Shown: one piece after another, positions 31,922 to 43,900 of the stretch
How the letters are laid out: every line of letters begins with the position of its first letter
Numbering within the stretch: position 1 is the stretch's first letter
NCBI GenBank assembly: GCA_030411725.1
Contig: MU839831.1
Span: 1-64,000 of the forward strand
DNA from: Echria macrotheca
Lineage: Eukaryota; Ascomycota; Sordariomycetes; Sordariales; Schizotheciaceae
DNA length: 64,000 nt
Direction of reading: 5' to 3'
Notes under the pieces: generated by a model
What the model was told of the DNA's origin: nothing
The model's database searches: none
Seen by the model: only the letters and a program-made list of their open reading frames with translations
Position numbers and translations under genes: made by a program

Positions 31922-34011
31922 ATGGTTTGCAATATCTGTGGCGACTTTCAAGGGCTAGGGCCCTTCCGTGATGACCCCGAGCTCGACCCGCTTGAGGAAC
32001 CTCGACATTGGATCAAAGCCGATCTGAGGTGGGATGAGCTGCTGGGTTCGGCAGATTCGTGTTTTATCTGCTCCGTTCTTGTTTCAGGGAGCCGAGCATG
32101 TTTTGAACAGCACTGCGTTGATGAGAGGGAAATAGACAATTTTGGCGTCTATTTCTACTATCGCGACAGCCCGGACGATGACTCGGAACCCGACAAGCAA
32201 CTCCGATTCCGCCTGGAAAACGGGCAGCGATTTGAGATTGAGATGTTCGCCACGGAAGGTATACATCTGTCTCCGTTGTCCCTGTCTATCTCTGCTGACT
32301 CCCAGTAGATGAAGACTGTCTTATTCCAGAGGCTTGGGAATCCATACCGGTCTTTCAAAGAACCAGCCCACAAACAGATTCTGAGGCTGCACTCGCGACG
32401 GCTCGGGGTTGGCTCGAAGAGTGCTTGAGGCCTGCAGATGAGTGGGAACCATCATCTGACGAGGACTCGGAGAACACCATGGCTCACGAGTTCTGTTCCT
32501 CGCCTGAGAATCCGATGCTTCCATCACGGGTTATCGACGTGGGGTCTGGCGACGGGGCAATCCGACTTGTTGAAACGCATGGAGCTAGAGGTCTATACCT
32601 CTGTTTAAGTCACTGCTGGGGAAAGACGCAAATAATTACCACAACACAGTCAACTCTGGATCAGAGACTGGCCGGGATACCTCTCGAAGCACTATCCAAC
32701 ACCTTTCGGGATGCCATCATGTTCACAAGGCAGCTTGGTGTCCGCTACATATGGATCGACTCGCTCTGCATTATCCAAGACTCACTACAGGATTGGGAGA
32801 TCGAATCCGCCAAGATGAGCGAGATTTACTCCAACGCTCACCTCACGATTGCAGCGACACACTCTCATGACGGCCGCGGGGGGCTCTTTCACACCACGCC
32901 CGACATCCATCTAACCGGAACCACTCCGGATGGCGAACCTTACAAGCTTTACTTTCGAGAGCGGATCGATCACCATCTCGAAGATGTCGAGGATCCGGGT
33001 GATGTCGGCCATCCCACCAGTGAGCACTATCCGCTTCTCACCCGCGCGTGGGTTTACCAAGAACGCATGCTCTCCACCCGGGTTCTGCATTTTGGATACT
33101 ATGAGCTGTGGTACGAGTGCCGTTCACTGCTGGAATGCGAATGCGGCGGGATCGGTGTGAATTCGTCGGCCGACTCGCCCGCACCCATCACCAAACGGCT
33201 TCACGCTGACGCTCTCGACAGCGTGATCCCCGGACATGACTGGCAAGTTGTCGCACGCTACTACATAGCTCGGCTCTGGCGTACCATGGTGAGCACCTAC
33301 GTCTGCTTGGGCATAACCAAGATGAGCGACAGACTGCCTGCCATGGCCGGACTGGCCAAGCACATGGCCGCACGGCGCAAATCGAGATATTTCGCCGGGC
33401 TGTGGCAAGATGAGATGAGCGACGACCTCCTCTGGTCCGTGTACATTCCCAAGGACCAGAAGAAGGGAAGACCATCGCCCCTGACGGCACCGACGTGGTC
33501 CTGGGCAAGTGTGCAGACTCATGTTCTGTACACCGATGAGATCATCTATTTCAACAAGTTTGCTTCATACAACGAGGGCGCCAGGGACCCGACCAGCTTT
33601 GAGCATTTCGCCTCGGTCGAGAGTTGTGAGGTCACTCCCGCCGCCGTGGACGAATATGGAGCCGTTAAGGCCGGCCTTTTGCGGGTAAAAGGACTGGTCG
33701 TCGAAGGTCAGTTGAGCGATGACGACCATGTGATGTTTCCTGGCGGGTTCAGGTTTCCTTTCCTCTCAGACTACTCGCTCGATCAGCCAGGTCCCTATCA
33801 ATGCCTTCCTGGGACCAAAGTCTCATGCATGCGGATGAGTAGGCTGCTGAGTAGCGGGAGACATTTCTTTTTGTGGCTAGTTCTCAAACCTGCCGGGGAT
33901 GCATTCGAGAGGATCGGGACCATTCGGCATGCTGCGGAGGGGCAAAGTCGTGTGGATCCATTACATGGTGTATATGACCTGGCGTCGGAGAGAACAGTGT
34001 CGGTCTGTTGA
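31922..34011 (+). CDS. HET-domain protein, 680 aa
   Basis: Two exons, 31922-32258 and 32306-34011, joined over a 47-nt intron (GTATAC...GCTGACTCCCAG), give 680 aa. The N terminus has Cys pairs (CNICGDF, CFICSVL) found in many HET proteins. The HET domain (about 205-350) shows GLYLCLSHCWG, then TFRDAIMFTRQLGVRYIWI with DSLCIIQDS, AKMSEIYSNAHLTIAATHS and the later RAWVYQERMLSTRVLHFG. It is a canonical full-length gene without breaks. It would act in cell-death signalling after fusion of unlike hyphae. It is only distantly like the HET gene at 2897. The neighbouring ankyrin gene is transcribed in the same direction. Confidence 0.92.
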
Positions 34012-34383
34012 GATTATCTGTCCGAGTAAGGTATTCGGATCTTGGGGTACCAGGTATATCTGGAGGAAGTGGTTGTCGTCGTCGTTCTCGGGACTTGCCG
34101 GTGGTCCGGAGATCCGTACCAAATCAGGAAAGTGCAACTCTTGGCAAGATTACCAATCCGCTTCATCGTCAGATCTCCGGGGTGGGGGATAACTCCGTGC
34201 CGCGCTCCTTCAACACTCTTTCACATATTGAAATTCGAGAGGCGGCGGCACTTGCCTCACAGGTAGGTACTGCCTATCACACGCAGTCCGTATCGAGTCT
34301 TCTTTCTTCTAAACCTGTCAATATCCTCCAAGCCTTGAAAGCAGGGGTATCACCCACCATCACAACCCTCACACTCAGACGTT
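34012..34383. other. intergenic, HET gene to transcription-factor-like gene
   Basis: 372 bp. A long overlapping frame exists but has no family signal. It probably holds the promoter of the gene at 34384. Confidence 0.45.
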
Positions 34384-35338
34384 ATGGATTCGGGCAGGTA
34401 CCAACGGGTGCGGTTCCTGCACATTACCAACCCCACAGCCGTAGATGGAAAAGTCCGGCGCCAGATACGGTCTCATGCTGCCCGCGAGACACATGCACGG
34501 TCACGCAGGGTGTTAATGATGAACCATCTTGGGAAAGACAGAGATTCCACCTCGCCCGGATCCGGAGTTCCAGCGGCGGATATAGCACCTGAACCGAAGG
34601 AGAACCCGCTCCCCAGCCCGTTAACACATTTATCGTCGGACAGGAAAGACCCATTCTCCGCCTTCTCCCGACCGCTGGGGCCTATTGAGCACTACCTACT
34701 CGACCATTGTACGACCGTACCCCTTGGTTACCACACGTGGATTTAACGTTTGTCAACAGATGTACACGTCTTCATCCCCACCTCTGCACGCGTCTGCGAC
34801 GCAATCAAGGCATCTCCGGATGGTGACTATTACGCACGGCACATGACAGTTGACTGGGTTCCACTCGCTCTTGCAGATGAAGGGCTTCTCAGTGGCATCC
34901 TCATCACAGCGTGTCGGGATCTCTCGGGATGCGCATTTGACCCGGCCCAAAAGCGTCTCTTTGCGATGATGGCTATCCGGTATAAGGTGATATGCTTGAA
35001 GGCACTCAACGATGCACTGGGTGTGGAGTCCACTGCTGTCAAAGATTCGAGCTTGGCAAAGGTCATAACTCTGGTCACTGACGAGGTTAGGGATCACGTA
35101 CTACATCCCGGGTTTTCGACGCTGCTAATTATATCACTCCCAGATTGCTCTCGGAAACCTAGAGGCATGCCAGAGCCATGTGCTCGGGGCAATGAAGATG
35201 GCCGATCTGCGTGGGGGGATTCAAAACCTCGGACTCAACGGGCTTTTGGCATTCGTTCTTTTGAGACTGATACATGACAAGGGGATTTTTCAGAATCACC
35301 CCTGTTGGGCGCAGCGTACAGACAGCCTGGTTTGCTGA
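34384..35338 (+). CDS. fungal transcription-factor-like domain protein
   Basis: Three exons, 34384-34708, 34760-35085 and 35144-35338, give 281 aa. Introns are 51 nt (GTACGA...CAACAG) and 58 nt (GTTAGG...CCCAG), and phases close. The pattern is that of a common fungal family: an N-terminal FLHITNPTAVDGKVRRQIR block followed by SHAARETHARSRR, a polar linker, then DPFSAFSRPLG and HYLLDHY, and a helical region resembling the fungal-specific transcription factor domain (LSGILITACRDLSG, ALGNLEACQSHVLGAMKM). No Zn2Cys6 finger is present at either end, so direct DNA binding is doubtful. It is shorter than typical members (often 400-500 aa), so it may be C-terminally truncated or may have a further exon. 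Confidence 0.7.
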
Positions 35339-35593
35339 CGAAACATTCCTTCACGCCAAGACTTGCACTTTCCTATTCCGTCCTTTCCCATATAATTCAG
35401 AGTCTCAACCATTACAAACCCATAAACTTTGATGTTTCCAAGCAAGTCCCCAGCGAGTATATTCGAACATAAAATGCGGAGGCCTTCCCTTCAATGCCTT
35501 CATACTTTTCGGCAGTGTCAATATCCAACGTCCTCGCCTGCCACCCAGCTACTAGAATTGGTCCCTCCTACGCTCGTCGTTTTCACCCGCACA

Positions 35594-36675
35594 ATGACCG
35601 TACCAACACCAGCCATACCCAAGGGCTCATGGGTTCTGATCACCGGAGTCAATGGTCATGTTGCTTCTGAGCTAGCCAGCCAGTTCCTCGAACGCGGCTA
35701 CCGCGTCCGCGGAACCGTCCGGGACCTGGCCAAGTCATCGTGGCTGGTAGACGATGTCTTCAAAACGTTTGCCGCCATTGGCGACTTTGAACTCATCCGT
35801 GTCCCGGACATCGTTCAGGATGGCGCCTTTGACGCTGCCGTGAAGGGAGTCTCGGCTGTCGCCCATGTCGCCGCGTTCGGGTTCGGGGACGACCCGAACA
35901 AGGTCATCCCACCTACGATCGCCTCAATGAGATCCATTCTCAAGAGCGCAGCCGCCGAGCCGTCGGTCAAGCGGTTTGTCTACACCAGTTCCGTCGTCGC
36001 GGCCGCCTACTTCAGCATGGACACCACGGACCATGTCACGCACGACTCTTGGAACGACAAGGCTGTCGCTGAGGCCTGGTCACCGCCACCACACAAAGAA
36101 ACATTCGAGTTCGCCGTATACATGGCCGGTAAAGTGGCCGGTGAGAAGGAGTTGTGGAGATTTGTCACCGAGGAAAAGCCTCAGTTTGTCGCCAACGCCG
36201 TCAACCCGCAGACCATCTTGGGCCGCCGACTATCCAAGAACTGCTCATCCGTCAGCGCGGCCATGATTCCAAACCTCTACAATGGCATCTACCCCCCTCC
36301 GTTGATTTCGCCGTGCGGTGAGTCCTGAGTCTGGTCATCGTTGATGCTCATAAGGCTGACATGAACACAGTTTACGGGATTGATGTCAAGGAAGTGGCAC
36401 TGATGCATGTAGCGGCGGTGCTTGACCTCGACGTCAAGTCAGCGCGTATTCATGTGTGGGGTCGACTGTACACGTGGAACCAAGTCTTGGCCGCCATGCG
36501 GAAATTGTTCCCGAAGCACACCTTCGTTGACGATATCTCGTCTGGGGAAACACTGAAAATGACAGTCGACCAGACCCTGGCGCTGTCTTTGTTGAAGAAG
36601 TGGGGTGGGCAGGACGACTGGCGGAAGTTGGAGGACGTAATCTTGGACAATCTGAAGGGGACCGCGGAGGAGTAG
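35594..36675 (+). CDS. NAD(P)-dependent extended SDR (ketoreductase-like)
   Basis: Two exons, 35594-36317 and 36371-36675, with a 53-nt intron (GTGAGT...AACACAG), give 342 aa. The ATG at 35594 precedes the Rossmann motif VLITGVNGHVASELASQFL; an upstream ATG in frame adds only a non-conserved leader. The NADPH-type R-G-x-x-R-D follows (VRGTVRD), then AHVAAFGF, VKRFVYTSSVVAA and the catalytic Y-x-x-x-K in YMAGKVAGEK. The C-terminal exon has VALMHVAAVLD, typical of dihydroflavonol or cinnamoyl reductase-like and aldehyde reductase extended SDRs. The probable reaction is reduction of a carbonyl; the substrate is unknown. A GST gene follows on the same strand, so the two might act in detoxification. 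Confidence 0.88.
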
Positions 36676-37389
36676 AGATTCGTGCGGGTAGTTATGAAGC
36701 TGTGTAGATGAATGCGATGTCCTTTCATTCCAGAGTCTTGCCATTATTGTTCACCTCGCAGCTACCAAATACTGTGTTACTATCCAAATGGTATGTTGTT
36801 CGATCATTCCCGGGGGGCCGATATCCCCTCTATGCCAGGAAGTTGCGTATTTACTTAGTGACCGGTAACCGAAGGAGGCACCGTAGTGGTAGTCGATCAG
36901 TTTGCGACTCCTGTTTCAGAAGAACCTCAGTATCGCGCAAGTGCGAGATAGACGGCTCTGCGGCTCTGCAGCTCGACGGAATTCGGAGTTGCGCGAGTGA
37001 GTCCGCCGTAGGATCACGGGGGGACACGGAGGAATACATCTCCGAGCCTTCAGGGGCCTTGGGGCTGCAACGAATCAGGGCATTACAGTTGTAGGCAGTT
37101 ACATCTGCCTCCCCCTCATTCGGTCCATTTTTAGACTAGCAGAGCTTCGCGCTGGCGAAACAAACAAAGTCGCCGTTTCTCTCACTTTCTCGCAACTGCG
37201 TAGGTACGTACATGGCAGGAACGACCACACCCGCAGCATATAAATCATCATAGGCACTTCCAAAAAAGTGATCGACACCGATTTCCTAATCCACCCGGCC
37301 GTGTCAAAGATTCTTCCCATCCAAACTTGCTAGTCCTCGGCATCGAGCATAGTACTTGTAAACCACCCCTTCTTGTTCACGAAAACGAC
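36676..37389. other. intergenic, SDR to GST
   Basis: 714 bp without a supported gene. Short frames on both strands show no family signal. The right end holds the presumed GST promoter. Confidence 0.5.
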
Positions 37390-38154
37390 ATGGCACAATC
37401 CGAGATCGTCCTATACGACTTGGCCTGCACCAAGAACGAGTGCTTCTCACCGGCAGTGTGGAGGATCCGGATGATGCTCAACTACAAGAAGGTTCCATAC
37501 GAGACAATCTTTCTGGAATTCCAGGACATCGCTCCCACGCTGGATCGCCTGTGAGTACAGTCTTTCCTTTCCCTGGAATACCTCTAATTCGTGATCCACA
37601 GGGGCATTACTCTAGCCGAGGGCCAGACCAAATACACGGTCCCAGCGATCTACCATGTACCAAGCAACACGTACTTGATGGACTCAAAGCCCATTGCGGA
37701 GCTGATCCAGTCCTACTACCCGGAGCCGGCCGTCGTCATGTTCCCGGACTTCGGCGCCGAGATCGAAGCCGAGATGCGGGCCGCAGCCGGTCCCTACTGG
37801 CGGTTGTCCGTAACCCCGCGCGAACTCCACATCCTCTCAGACGGCGCCCAGGAGTACTTCCGGCGCACACGTGAGCCCGTGCTCGGCCCCCTCGAAGTCA
37901 ACCACGAAAAGGAGGAGGCGGCATGGCAAAACTGTGATGCCGCACTCCGCGCCGTTGGCGCCAAGATGCTCACAAACGCTGCCGAGGGCCCATTTGTGCT
38001 TGGTGCGCAGCCCAGCACCACGGACTTCACCATCGCCGGTAACCTACAGCTCGCACGCGTTGTCGACGAGGGCATCTTCGAACGTATATATCAGTTCCCT
38101 GGGTTCCGGGACATCTACGATGCTTGTCAGCAGTTCATGAAGAAAAAGGACTAG
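37390..38154 (+). CDS. glutathione S-transferase family protein
   Basis: Two exons, 37390-37550 and 37602-38154, with a 51-nt intron (GTGAGT...CCACAG), give 237 aa. The N-terminal thioredoxin-like part (1-90) reads IVLYDLACTKNECFSPAVW and VPYETIFLEF, then KYTVPAI and a Ser-containing glutathione site YLMDSKPIAELI. The all-helical C-terminal part has the conserved FVLGAQPSTTDFTIAG N-capping region. This is a fungal cytosolic GST subgroup, similar in layout to those that act on aromatic or secondary-metabolite substrates. The conjugation substrate is not evident. The gene sits behind an extended SDR on the same strand and in front of a convergent receptor gene. Confidence 0.88.
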
Positions 38155-38321
38155 GAGTCTCCAGACTCAAGGATCCCAGCAGCCCCGATTCGAAGATTGA
38201 ACATAGGCGACCTGGAAAGGGGGATGGGAACCGACAGGAATAAAAGTTATTGATACATTTGCCTTAAATATTCGTATCTATCCCGATGTCTAGGTATCGA
38301 CTTGAACCAAAGCCCCCTTTT

Positions 38322-39632
38322 TTATACCGGATTCGCATCCCGCTTCTTCTTTCGCTTTTCGTTGATCTCTACCAGCTCTGACTCGGATGTGTCTGACTCC
38401 TTTCCATTTTGTTCCGTCATCTCGAACTCTTCCAGCTGTCTGTCCATCTCCCGGTTCATCTGTTCGTCGATCTCCTGTTGCGTCCGCTGCTGGGGCCGCG
38501 GGTCGTGGGAACCGTCGGCGTAGACCTTACTGCTCCCCGTACGAGCGCCCGTGTTCCGTGTGACATAGCTGCCAAGGAATCCAGGGGCAATCTTCTTGAG
38601 CAGCGGCCTCATGGGCGGGATGGAGACGCAGATTATCCCGAGCGCGCATTCGATGATCGTCCAATTCAGAGGGCTGACGAGGAAATCTACAACTCTTAGT
38701 TATGCCCCAGCAGGCTGGGTTACATGTATGGAGCAGCCACTTACACGTCACATCTATCCCCTGAACGTCACGAAGAGTAACGATACGTACGATGCTTGCG
38801 GCAAAGGCGCTGGAGACCGAGTTAGCAGATGAGAGAAACAGACTCTGAAGGCAGTCTTACACTAATGACACGCCAAAGAGGAAACATATCACTAGTCGCT
38901 GTCGGACGGGCAGGTTGAGCGACCAGAAGTATGGGAGGGGTGCAACCACCAAGATGAAGTCGGTGGCGATACTGATGGCGGCATTGGCCCAGAGAAAGTT
39001 GACAAAGGGGAAGCACTGAGAGTCCTCGATCGTAAAGTCCCAGGCGGCTTGAACCGGCGAGCATTGGAAAATCGTGGCGAAGATGGCACTGATGCCAATC
39101 CCAATGCAGACCGCCCCAGTAGCATACAGCACGCGTCGGAGCGTACTGTGAGGGAATATTCGCAGGTAGGATGTAATGATCGACATCTTTGTGAGGGCGG
39201 TCGCCGCGGCGTAGAACACGTGGGCAACGAACATCAACTGCAGTTGTATCAGCCGCGGAACTAGGGACAAGGCGGAGAAGCGCATACCTGGACACAATGT
39301 TTCACGTTCTCCATGATGTTGTCCAACGGTGGAGTCAAGTTCCAAACGTGCATCCCGAGACCAAACCGCGTGGCAACCAAGGACATAGTAGCCGAGACAA
39401 TGGTGAAGAACGCGGCGAAGATGGCCAGAACATCGTCGATGAAGAATCGGCCTGTCACCGAGGCGCGTGTGAAGGCTCTAAGACTGACAACGACGCCCAC
39501 CAGGACGATGAAGGTGATGTTGACATTCCATACCGTCTGGGCAAGGCTAGACTTGTCGTTGAAGTCGTACTTTGCCAACTCCTCAGGTGTCGGCGTAAGA
39601 CTGTAAGCGCCTCGCTTGTCGAAGCCGGGCAT
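38322..39632 (-). CDS. Pth11-like / rhodopsin-domain membrane protein
   Basis: Four minus-strand exons, 39632-39288, 39237-38861, 38809-38745 and 38686-38322, with introns of 50, 51 and 58 nt, give 383 aa. Phases close and the joins restore conserved residues (HCVQ to LMFVAHVFY, FGVSLV to AFAASIVRI, IDVT to YFLVSPLNWT). Seven hydrophobic segments are expected: ITFIVLVGVVVSLRAF, IDDVLAIFAAFFTIV, the LMFVAHVFYAAATALTKMSI helix, LYATGAVCIGIGISAIF, AAISIATDFILVVAPLPYFW, RLVICFLFGVSLVAFA and WTIIECALGIICVSI. The C-terminal tail is charged and probably cytoplasmic. This is the large fungal rhodopsin-domain (SAT4/Pth11-type) family, thought to sense external signals. There is no CFEM domain. Confidence 0.88.
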
Positions 39633-41881
39633 CTCTCATGCTTGAGGAATGCTACACCACGTTGTCGGGTTACTGGAAGATGTTGTCGGGGTTTCCAGGA
39701 GAAGAAAGTGGGTCGACGAGCAACGAGGGAGAACAGAAGCACGACGAGGGTGGGATTCTGTGCATGTTCTTTTGTTCCCAGAAGGACCCAGCTCGGACAT
39801 GTGGTCAGCCTGCCGACCGACCATCCCTCCCGTTCCGACGACGGCACGCAGGGACGGGGGAGCATTGATGAGATGCTGCGGAACCCGCGTCGTCCAGACT
39901 CTGCTGCAAGGGGTTGCATCTGGATTCACGACAGTATTGAGCGCCACGGGTGGTCGGAGGGCGGCACAGAACAACAAAACCCCTCAGCGGCTGCGCCTAT
40001 CGTTTACGCGGCGAATGGAACCCCTTGGGATTGGTTGCCGGCCGTCGTGGGAACCGGACCCAGGCTCAGCTCTCTGCTCGGTACCAGGGTGGGATTCTTG
40101 TCCCTTCCCGTGGCAATCATCGACCCAGCGTCCGGTCACCCCTTGGGGCCGCCCTCGCCCGTGCCACCACCTCGCAGATGCCATCCTTCGGCTTCTTCCA
40201 CCCCACGGATCCTGCACCACCTTGACCGAGTCGAGGCATTGTCAAAGATTATTGCTATCAGCCACATCGTTATCACATCGCAGCCTAGTCCCCGGAAGGA
40301 AACCGGTTCAAAGCTTAATCGGCGAAGTCATCGGGAAGGGCTGAAACTCGATAACGGCCCGGCAGGACGAATTTCGTCGGTTGTCAGGCCCAGAATGCTA
40401 AAGTCCTGGTCTCCCACTCCTTTTCCTCGCCTTTTCTCCTGGAATGCACGCATGTTCAGGACCTTCGCGATGCCATCCAAGGTCAAAGCTGACCGAGACT
40501 CGAAGCACGCCCACCGGGTGCCTAAATTTGGCTGTCAACGCAAGGATCCCGCCGTCACATCTCTGCAGCAGGGGTTGTTGGATGGCTTGGCGGGGAGGTC
40601 TGAGATCCAAGATCCGGCTAGCGGTCCGGCCTGCCTTGCCGGTGGCCAGGTCTTTTGCGGTGAAATGATCGCGATTCACCCTGAACAAGGCACGGATATG
40701 CCATGGAAATTGTGCGTCTGCCAAATCGAATCCGGGCATTTGGTTTTTCGAGCTTTAGTGGGAGAAAGTGAATTAAAGTTGTCTACAGATCCCCCACGTG
40801 CGCTGAGGGAGGGCGTGTTGATGTGGCGTTTTTACGCTTTGGGACCCTGTTCCCTACGCCCTGCAAGCAAAAGGGTTAGTTGAGGATTTGGCTGACGATG
40901 GCTCGATTCCCGATGCTTGGCGTCTCCGATGCATTTCGGGGCTGAGAGACTACCAGTCCATTGTCGTTTCCTGCCAAAACCTGTGCAGTGATAGAAACCC
41001 GATGTCGAGGATGGCTCTCTTTCCCCTCGTTTAGGAAGTCGTGTGTGCCATGAGGATAGACCCGCTCTCTCGTGAATGTTCAGTACCTACCAAGGTTTAT
41101 CTCCAGGTGCTGTCAGCTCTTGCATACCTGCACGGCACGGACTATGTCCAGTCATCAGAGGCACAAGGCTTTCGGTACGCGCGAGTCTGAGAGTCGGTCA
41201 GTGGAATTACGACGGGTGAGGTGGAGAAGCCTGAGCTGAGACATATTAATAAGAGATAATATCCTGACCAAGCGAAGCTGAGAACGGGTAGCTTTCATTC
41301 AATATGAAGTGAAACAACAACAAATCACGAATAAACAGAGCTGAGCTCAAAAATCGCCGATTTGCCCCGTTCCAGTGGCAGTGCCTACGTCCCGCATCCT
41401 ACATCCCTGATATATCTGCATTGACACGTGGGGATCGCCTCAGCGTACACCGATGCATCGAAGAAATTAAAGTCTCGGTATGTATAGGTAGCGTTATCTC
41501 GGAAGTATTGGAAAGCAGGAAAGGTAGACCTGCAGCGGTGTTCAAAGCTGACGGATGGCACAAGGTTTACCTTCTGTTGTTATCTTCCGGTATGAGGAGA
41601 AGCTCATCTCCAGCATGTGCAACGCAAGTAAAGATAGGCATGCCTTACTAAATCGTACCGAATCAAACACGAAATCTGGTTCGTGTTGTCTTGAGGAGCG
41701 TACGATGATCATCAACACAGCGCATTACGTCATGATGCATTTGTGATGTTCACGCTCATCTGATACCGGGCCCTATGGATTGTCACGCCACCATTGTTGG
41801 TATTTGACCTGGGCAAGATACCATAGTTCAGAATCAAAAGTTGCCAGACTTTGTACAGAGCAACGGTGATCAGATCTCAAA
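39633..41881. other. 2.2-kb gene-poor stretch
   Basis: No gene supported. A long open frame on the plus strand (to 40883) starts inside the antisense of the receptor gene and has no family signal or intron logic, so it is treated as chance. Composition is moderately GC-rich up to 40880, then more even. No repeats stand out. Confidence 0.5.
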
Positions 41882-42655
41882 ATGGCACCCAGGAAAACTA
41901 CCGCTGCAGAATCCTCCGACAGCACCAAACAGACGGCCAAGACGCAAGGGACTGCAAGAAGCACTCGCCGAAGTTCCCGGATCAAAGACTTGAAGAAAAG
42001 AGAGACCAGCCCCGCCGCTGACCAGCCGACTCCACGAAAGCGAAAACGGACTGCCGTCAAAAACGAAAGCGCCTCACCAGAGCCACCAGCGAAGAAACAC
42101 TCCTCCCAAGGAAATCAATCCCAAAAGGAGCAAAGTACGATACTCATCAACCGTGCCCCGGTCCTCGAGCTCTGGTCAGCCTGTGTCGCCCACTTTACTC
42201 ATCCAGATCTGGCATGGTCAACATGTTTGAGCATTGGTTCGACGATTGCCAGCATCACCGCGATATCCAAGGGCAGGTCCATTGGGGTGCTTTCTCCGCC
42301 CGATGACGTCAAGGATAAACGGAAGAAGCGAGACCGGGGCGATGGCGACGAGATCAAAGTTATGGGGTTCCGTATGCACATTCGGGACGGAGCCGTGGTT
42401 TTCAAGGGCAAACCGAAGCCGGGGAAGGAGGACAGTTTGGTAAGGAGGTTTGGCGGCGAGGACTGTTTGCAAAGGACGAGGAAGGTTATGGAGAGTGCGT
42501 TGGAGAAATCTTGGAAGGGCAAGGAGGATGAGCTGGAGAAGAAGGCATTTTCATTGTACGAAAAGTTTCGCCCAAGCGTGGCCGCAGGACAGCGCGGTTG
42601 GGGTCGAAAAGGGGAGTTAGTCCTCGACAAGGTGGAGGATACGATATGTGGGTAA
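41882..42655 (+). CDS. basic, probably nuclear conserved protein
   Basis: Single exon, 257 aa from ATG 41882. The first ~90 residues are low-complexity and very basic, with likely nuclear-localisation stretches (RSTRRSSRIKDLKKR, TPRKRKRTAVK). The rest is a compact domain opening INRAPVLELWSACVAHF, then LSIGSTIASITAISKGRSIG and a charged helical end. A similar NRAPVLxLWxxxVA plus AxSKGxxxG pattern occurs in proteins of unknown function in fungi and, I believe, in bacteria; I cannot give a family name with confidence. A histone-like or chromatin role is suggested only by the basic tail. No signal peptide is seen. The gene ends in an ordinary TAA at 42653-42655. Confidence 0.75.
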   Translation: MAPRKTTAAESSDSTKQTAKTQGTARSTRRSSRIKDLKKRETSPAADQPTPRKRKRTAVKNESASPEPPAKKHSSQGNQSQKEQSTILINRAPVLELWSACVAHFTHPDLAWSTCLSIGSTIASITAISKGRSIGVLSPPDDVKDKRKKRDRGDGDEIKVMGFRMHIRDGAVVFKGKPKPGKEDSLVRRFGGEDCLQRTRKVMESALEKSWKGKEDELEKKAFSLYEKFRPSVAAGQRGWGRKGELVLDKVEDTICG

Positions 42656-43900
42656 TCGGTGTCAATGGCCCTCTGATGCCCTCGGCGGGATGGGTCTCGA
42701 TATTGTATGTCCCGAAAGGATGAGTCTGTTCCTCCTCCGGATCCTGCTCGGACTACCGAGATGATGAATGGAACGTGCCGATCTGCCGAGGGCCCTGGTG
42801 ACATCTTGTTGGCCAGAGCATAGAGGTAACTCGCCAGACAGAACCCCACCGCGGCCAAGAGAAAAGTCTGGACCCCGAATTCATAGACATGCTTCTCTGG
42901 AACAAGCTCCATAGCGGCCCCGCGCTGTACCTGCCAAGATCTGTAGCTTCCACAGGGATCTCCCGCCCGCCTTGTTGTGTAGAAGGATAGGGCTAGTTAT
43001 GTACGTTATATCCTCATCCAAAGAGGCTAGTGAGCATTATTTGCCCCCATACCGCGCAACAAACCTCCCGCAAGCTAATTAATACGTCCTTGCTGAGATA
43101 TAGCGTTTAGGAATGGGTAAATCATGAGTCGGCTCCGGAATCGGCAACAGCCCTGAGCCCAGGCGACGACACCTCCTCGGACTTATCAGCATCTTTTCAG
43201 TTACGAGCCTTGTGCTACTTCGTCACCACGAATCTTGCTGTCCCCCGCTTCGAATTATTGTACAAAAGCACTATCGAGTCGGTAGATTGTGTGGGCGTGA
43301 CTAACGCCGGTAGAAAGTACTAATGGTCCTCCTCCGCGATGCCAAGACCGGCAACGAGTTTCCGTATATGTTCGTCTCGCCGGATTTTACCCACGGCATT
43401 TCAACATCCCAAGCCCCTGCCCCCGCTGGCCAGTCAGGATGACACCGTTAGATCGAATACACACCTTGACTACACCAAATACCAAAGATCTGCATCATCT
43501 ACAGTACCTTACTGGTCACAGTTAAAAGCTTGAAGTGCATCTCGGCTAGTACCGACTTCCGAAAAGAATGCGGGGAAATAACAACACCAGATATGACGTG
43601 CACACTCCAGAATACCGGTGATCCACGGCCACTGCAACTGTCAGAACCTTGGCGGGTAAATTCCGTGTGGGTTTGACACGACAAATTTTCCGGGCCTTGA
43701 TTCGAAATTGCATCCATGTACCCCAGGTTTTCCACTTTCGGCTCGCAAGCCGAACTTTGACTGTCAACGCTCTGTCTAGTGCCCCTAGTCTGGGGTACGA
43801 GCTGGCATATATATGTAGGGAGATGGAGAGCTCCTAGTAGGCTGCCCCCTGGCCGGCAGATGCCTCCCCTCCTCTTGCTACACCCGGGTGACACGACACG
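42656..43900. other. intergenic, no gene supported
   Basis: 1.2 kb. A minus-strand frame starting at 42912 encodes one hydrophobic segment and then overlaps the 3' end of the basic-protein gene; I do not accept it as a gene (see rejected items). Otherwise only short frames are present. The right end holds the promoter of the gene at 43901. Confidence 0.45.

Noticed and set aside
34008..34592. 194-codon plus-strand frame between the HET and transcription-factor-like genes
   Set aside because: It overlaps the first exon of the 281-aa gene in another frame and has no motif; the other frame has family blocks and closing splice phases.
39297..40883. 528-codon open frame on the plus strand
   Set aside because: It begins antisense to the Pth11-like receptor gene, which is well supported by seven hydrophobic segments and splice logic. 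Its protein is Arg/Pro/Ser-rich with no motif, typical of chance frames in GC-rich DNA.
42199..42912. 237-codon minus-strand frame with one hydrophobic segment
   Set aside because: More than half of it is antisense to the basic-protein gene, and that part has no conserved pattern. The first 90 codons could be a small membrane protein but nothing else supports it.
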